Source: Cristatella mucedo
Taxonomy: Eukaryota > Bryozoa > Phylactolaemata > Cristatellidae
Length of the DNA stretch: 64,000 nt
Assembly: GCA_009760855.2 (NCBI GenBank)
Contig: WPIO01000063.1
Span: forward strand, 741,501-805,500
Direction of reading: 5' to 3'
Shown here: in pieces, positions 59,679 through 64,000 of the stretch
Layout: every line of letters starts with the position of its first letter
Numbering within the stretch: the first letter of the stretch is position 1
Position numbers and translations under genes: made by a program
Notes under the pieces: generated by a model
Seen by the model: the letters and a program-made list of their open reading frames with translations, nothing else
Database searches by the model: none
Told to the model about the DNA's origin: nothing

Positions 59679-59843
59679 CGTGATGGCACACTAGGTAAGG
59701 CGGTTGCTTTCACGACATCGGTCGCGAGGTCGTGGGTTTGATTCCTGCAGTGGGCGATTCTTTATTGCCACTGCAAGCTATGATGATAGCCGTAAAGGCT
59801 CTTCTGTCGCTATACAAAAAGAGGCTGTTTAATCAGCTAGGAT
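59679..59843 (+). mobile_element. SINE-B copy
   Basis: The head is CCGTGATGGCACACTAGGTAAGGCGGTTGC, with B box GTCGTGGGTTTGATTCC. The body is TTCTTTATTGCCACTGCAAGC, then AAAGGCTCTTCTGTCGCTATACAAAAAGAGGCTG. It is followed directly by a 20-bp minisatellite. Confidence 0.7.
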
Positions 59844-59856
59844 TTATTTATTCTAA

Positions 59857-59975
59857 CAGGGTCGTACAGGCACCAAAAAGCGTGTACATGCACCAACAGG
59901 CTCGTTCAGGCACAAATAGGCCGTGCAAGCGCAAACAGGCTCGTACAAGCACCAATAGGCTCGTACATGCTCTCA
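59857..59975. repeat. 20-bp minisatellite GGCTCGTACAAGCACCAATA
   Basis: Six imperfect units of about 20 bp begin within 20 bp of the end of the SINE-B body. Confidence 0.8.
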
Positions 59976-60016
59976 TGTTCCTAGTACTTTGTTTTTAGAG
60001 GTTTGTACTAGTCAAA

Positions 60017-61470
60017 TAATAATTATAATAATAATAATAATAACACACTTGATAAAGCACACTCAGAGAACTCAATCTCTTTCTTGGTGCTTTACGTTTG
60101 CTGCTAAGGAAACGCGATGGAATGGTTAGTGGTAGCATGCTCGATCAAGAACAGTAATAACATGGTTAGGGGTGACATGCACAGGGTCAGCATATATAAG
60201 CACATAAAGATCTATTCACAGGACCAACTAAATGATGGGATAAATAGGTTCGTTTTTAATTTCTTTTTAAATGTGGTCAAGTCAGGGGATGTTTCAGGCT
60301 TTAGGAGCACACGAACTAAGTGTACAGTCTCCAAAGGACTTAAGGTTTGTGCGAGGTATGGGTAAACAGATTCCGAAAAGCTGTTGATACTATGCTTAGC
60401 CTGGTGGGGTAGTAAATCTGCTAAACAGGCTGAAGCCAAAGAATGGAGGGATCTAAAAATGAGGGACAAAACCTTGAATTAGATGCGTTGCTTGACTGGG
60501 AGCCAGTGCAGGTTGGCGAGAAGTGGTGTGATGTGACAATTGAGATGCTCACGACAGACAGGCCTAGCTTCAGAGTTTTGCACCAGCTGTAAGTGCCTGA
60601 TTGCACAGGCCGGTAGAACAGCCAGCCGTGAGTTACAGAAGTCAAGATGGGATGTCACGAATACATAGACCAACTTAGATGCGGTATCCCTGTCTAAACA
60701 AGCCCGAATTTTAGCAATCTTATGTAGCTGGACGTGGGCAGATTTGCTTGTGGAGCTGATGCGGTCGTCTAATGAAAAGTCACTTTGGACATGACAACTA
60801 GATTTTGAGCAGATTAAGTAGGAGATATGATGGCAGAGCCGATGTTGAGCGTTAGCCTTCCAAATTTCTGAATCACACTTGGTTTGCCCAAGACTAGTAA
60901 TTTGGTTTGATCATCATTCAATTTAAGAACATTTGCTGCCATCCATATGCGAATGTCATCAATACATGCAGCAAAGGATTTGAGAGACTTCGGCGTGCTG
61001 GAGAGCTGGGAGGGATCAAAGCAAAGGTACAACTGAGTGTCATCCGCATAGAAGTGAAAGCCAAGATTGTGCTTGGCAACACATCAGCAAGAGGAAGAGT
61101 ATAAACCGTGAAAAGAACCAGACCTAGCACGGACCCCTGAGGTACCCCATATTTCAGAGGTACCTCGGATGATCTTTTTCCATTCACATCAATACTCTGG
61201 AGTCTCCCACTGAGATAGGACCTGAACCATCGCAGAGCAGTACTAGTGATGCCCAGGTGAGATGAGAGGCGCTCTAGAAGAACTTGGTGATCGATAGTAT
61301 CAAAAGCGGCCAAAAGATCGAGCAAAACAAGCAGAGACACTTTACTCATGTCTGCATTCCTAAGTAGGTCGTTTTACACCCAAAGCAATGCTGACTCCGT
61401 GGAGTGATTAGGGCTAAAGCCAGACTTGAACTTACTGGCAAGGTTTGAAGTTAATCTTAGAAAGGCAGGC
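60017..61470 (-). mobile_element. LINE-1, longest copy (RT domain to 3' tail)
   Basis: A 5'-truncated L2/CR1-like non-LTR retrotransposon. On the minus strand the reverse-transcriptase blocks come in order: NHSTESALL near 61410; LLVLLDLLAAFDTIDHQVLL (61340-61275); YGVPQGSVLGLVLF (61150-61110). After a frameshift the catalytic YADD is at 61039-61050. Then come the thumb region LKLNDDQTKLLVLGKPS, CNSRLAVLPACAIRHLQLVQ, WLPVKQRI and, at the end, SPDLTTFKKKLKTNLF. The 3' untranslated region, terminal hairpin and a (TAA)n tail of about 25 bp follow. At least three frame breaks make it inactive. The TVYTLPLADVL stretch after the GVPQGS box is typical of L2-like elements. Confidence 0.88.
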
Positions 61471-63240
61471 TTGGCAGTAGTTGCTCAAATTTTCTCGGTC
61501 TAGTGAACTTGGTGATAAATAAAAAGAAAGCTCAGTTGTCGACAACTATTGCATCGATGAAAGGAGAATAGCGGCAACTCAGTTGCGAAGTTGTCCATCT
61601 GCCTGAGCAGATTGTATAGGTTCATGGGACAGTCAACACAAGCTATGCAATGTGAGGAGATTCGAAGACATCTATCTACAGAGTTTTGAGACTTTACATT
61701 TTGATAGCTACTCGGCAATGTGGGCTCAATGATCAAATTACGAATTAATGCACACGGATGCATGCCTCAGTATTTCAAGCTTTCTAAACTGCACAGTAGC
61801 CTCATGGACCACCAAACCTTCAGAAAAGCAGGATATGAAAGATATTTTCTGCACGTGACAACACAGAGAAATCTGTTCATTATTCACTGCTAATCCACAT
61901 AATGGGAATGAATATGTAGGTTGATGAGTGCATAGCATATGGGAGGTCACGAAGATATTATGAATTTGTGACGAGGTAAAGACAATGGTATTCCTGCGTC
62001 TTAGAGACGGTGTAGTTGGCAAAGCAATGTGCCTGCGTGTCCAATTATATCTCAGCGTGTTCTAACATACATCGGCACGAGTGGCCGAACATAAAAGCAG
62101 CTATTGAGAGCCCAATAGTCTTTCGGTTTTCCGAATCTATTGACGGGTTCACAAAATATATATTTGACGTTCATAGGATTTCTACGTTCATTTATTTGGT
62201 ATACTTCTCCACCACTTTGGCTACAGCAGGTGCTTACTTTTCTATACTCTTCATTGCAGAAGGTGAGAAATTCAAGGTGGGTGGCGGCCATCGCGCATAA
62301 CCTCACTGCGTCGTGCTATCGGCCACCGCACAAGCGATCTTGTCACCTTGATGCCCACCCTGTCACACGCTTCTCCGACTGCTGACCAACCTGGCAGCCT
62401 CGTGCTCGTCATTAGACCTTCTGAAACCTTCTGAAACCGTGGTTCGGTCCACGCACCCAGGTAAATAATTAGATTAGTGCCGGAAGTATTAGTGTGAGAA
62501 TGCGTTAACCATTTCTTGAGAAATTCAAGAGAGCAGGCAGATAAACTGCAGCCGGCATCTGAAACTTGGTATTAAGTCTCTTATATACTAATGCTACTAC
62601 CACCTCGCCGCCCCCCCCCCCCCCGCGCGAGAGAGCGAAAGGCCGTCTGCATGTTACTTGCTGGCGAGCAATCAAACGCAGCAACGCCGCAGAACCTGCA
62701 TTTGCTCTTCACGGATCACGTGAGATCAAAGCATCCGCGCATAGAAAAAAGGCAGATGGCCGATAGCCGAGAGCTGAAGAAGCAGAGGAAGCCGACCGAG
62801 GGACCGGCTCTGTCTGCGTGCTATCGCACACGATAGCAACAAAGCTCGATAGAAAGCAAGGGACCCTTTGCTTCAATCATGGGACACAAGAGCATGGACC
62901 GAATATGGAAAGAATAACAAGAGGCAGAGAAGAAGAAACAGGAGACATCGAACTTTTCAAATTAAGAAGCCGACCGAAACCTCCGAATCAGGCGTACGTG
63001 CATTGGCCAAGGACTTCGCACTTTCAGTACGATCGTATGCGCGCCCGACTAAATTACGTGTCCTCTGATCTTATGCTCAATATCAACAAAGAATTCATCT
63101 CTGGACCATTAACACCATTGAAAGATCATAGAGATATCATTCAAAGTCCTCTTTATCAAACTGACGCAAGGGGATAAATATCCATCGTCACTTTCTACCG
63201 ACCTAAGAAAGGTCACTAATAACAGTAAAAAAAATAGCTC
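61471..63240. other. Intergenic, no recognised gene
   Basis: Frames of up to 119 codons (62818-63177 plus; 61738-62022 minus). The 119-codon frame has a balanced composition but no known motif, and the 66-codon frame 62868-63068 overlaps it. A C-run is at 62610-62624. I cannot assign anything. Confidence 0.35.
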
Positions 63241-63435
63241 AATAAGAATAATAATAATAATAATGAGAAGAAGAAGAATACATTTGCATAGTGCCGTCAA
63301 AGAACTTAATCTCTTTCTAAGCACTTAACATTCGCTGTGAAGAAGTATGGTCAAATGGTTAGTGTCAACATGCACAATGTCAAAAAGCATAATATGTTTA
63401 GAGGTAACCTGAACGTTCTCAACATGTAAATATGG
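63241..63435 (-). mobile_element. LINE-1 3' end, left part of a split copy
   Basis: AATAATAATAATAATAATGAGAAGAAG is followed by the hairpin (GTGCCGTCAAAGAACTTAATCTC) and the 3' region. It is interrupted at about 63435 by LINE-2 and resumes near 63745. Confidence 0.7.
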
Positions 63436-63744
63436 TTAATGTAATGTATCTCCGTCTGTAACTCCACAAAGTCATAAAGACTATGTGGGTGTTACACAGG
63501 AGAATTTTGTATAGCGCACTCATAGCCTAAGCGGCTTTCGGTACGCATTCGGTAACCAACAGATATCGTCTCACGCAACAAAGAGAAAGTGGGAAGCACA
63601 GCAGAGTCAGGAGAGCAGTTGAGGTAGTGAGTAGCACGGAAGTAGCAGCTCAGGACCGCTGAAGAGAGTGAGCCATAGTCGGCAGCAGGAGAGTAGTTGT
63701 CGTTGCGTAAGAATAGTGGAACCGAGTTCCACAGTCTAGGACTA
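63436..63744 (-). mobile_element. LINE-2 inserted inside LINE-1
   Basis: About 310 bp with the LINE-2 hairpin (63458-63495) and ACATTACATTAC end. On the minus strand it has a frame with RLWNSVPLFLRN, a C-terminal motif of L2/CR1-type LINE polyproteins, and then LPTFSLLRET. Both flanks are continuous LINE-1 sequence, so LINE-2 jumped after LINE-1. GTTAATG and TAATG next to each other at the left edge may be a target-site duplication remnant. Confidence 0.72.
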
Positions 63745-64000
63745 GCATGCACAGTCTCAGCGTTCACAAGAATACACAGGACAAAACCTAAGGACCCACT
63801 AAATGCTGCGAGATAAAAGTAAGGGCTTTTTAGCTTCTTTTTAAATCCCGTCAAATCAGGCGTGATGTGATATCAGTCTGGAGTGAGTTACGGGCTTTGG
63901 GAGCATATAAACTGCAGGCGAGGTCTCCAAACGATTGGATGTTGGTTCGAGGCGCAGCTAAGTAACTGGCGTAACAAAAGCAGGAGGTACGTTGCCTAGC
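63745..64000 (-). mobile_element. LINE-1, right part of a split copy
   Basis: Resumes with GCATGCACAGTCTCAGCG, then GACCCACTAAATGCTG. The coding end (FKKKLKSPYF, AFSGSLG on the minus strand) continues to the window end through GGGAGCATATAAACTGCAGG and GGTCTCCAAACGATTGGATG. Confidence 0.7.

Overview
The window is nuclear DNA from a bilaterian animal, most likely an invertebrate. The evidence is one spliced developmental transcription-factor gene with GT-AG introns, a dense load of non-LTR retrotransposons and tRNA-derived SINEs, long microsatellites, and no bacterial gene organisation. The species cannot be named from the sequence.

The one gene I can reconstruct completely lies on the minus strand at 35792-41733. 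It is a GATA1/2/3-class (grain-type) factor with five coding exons and a 515-residue product. It has both C-X2-C-X17-C-X2-C zinc fingers, the FPPTPPKD motif between the N-terminus and the fingers, and the basic tail of that class. Reading frame and phase close exactly across all four introns. The gene sits in a long GC- and CpG-rich domain (about 14.3-30.1 kb and 33.1-51.2 kb by eye), while the flanks (1-14 kb, 51-64 kb) are AT-richer and full of repeats. The GC-rich domain has few stop codons, so it holds many long but mirrored open frames that I do not regard as genes.

The repeats resolve into a few families. LINE-1 (my label) is an L2/CR1-like non-LTR element. Its best copy is at 60017-61470 (minus), with reverse transcriptase including a YADD box; endonuclease remnants lie at 7.2-8.4 kb, and many 5'-truncated 3' ends share an AAAGCGCC...GGCGCTTT hairpin and a TTA-repeat tail. 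LINE-2 is a second LINE 3' end with its own hairpin, found at 48.8 kb and nested inside a LINE-1 copy at 63.4 kb. SINE-A has a tRNA-like head joined to a LINE-1-like tail. SINE-B has a tRNA-like head and an unrelated conserved body. A decayed Ty3-type gag-pol fragment lies at 19.2-20.1 kb.

Simple repeats are conspicuous: about 650 bp of a TCTG-rich decamer at 27.2 kb, a GGC tract of about 220 bp some 1.2 kb upstream of the GATA start codon, (TA)n at 57.3 kb and (GA)n at 44.2 and 58.8 kb. Around the GATA gene I also see a 15-bp perfect inverted repeat about 500 bp upstream of the start, paired inverted GATA sites near the presumed polyadenylation signal, and two AGATAA sites in the last intron. 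All repeat boundaries were set by eye and may be off by tens of bases.
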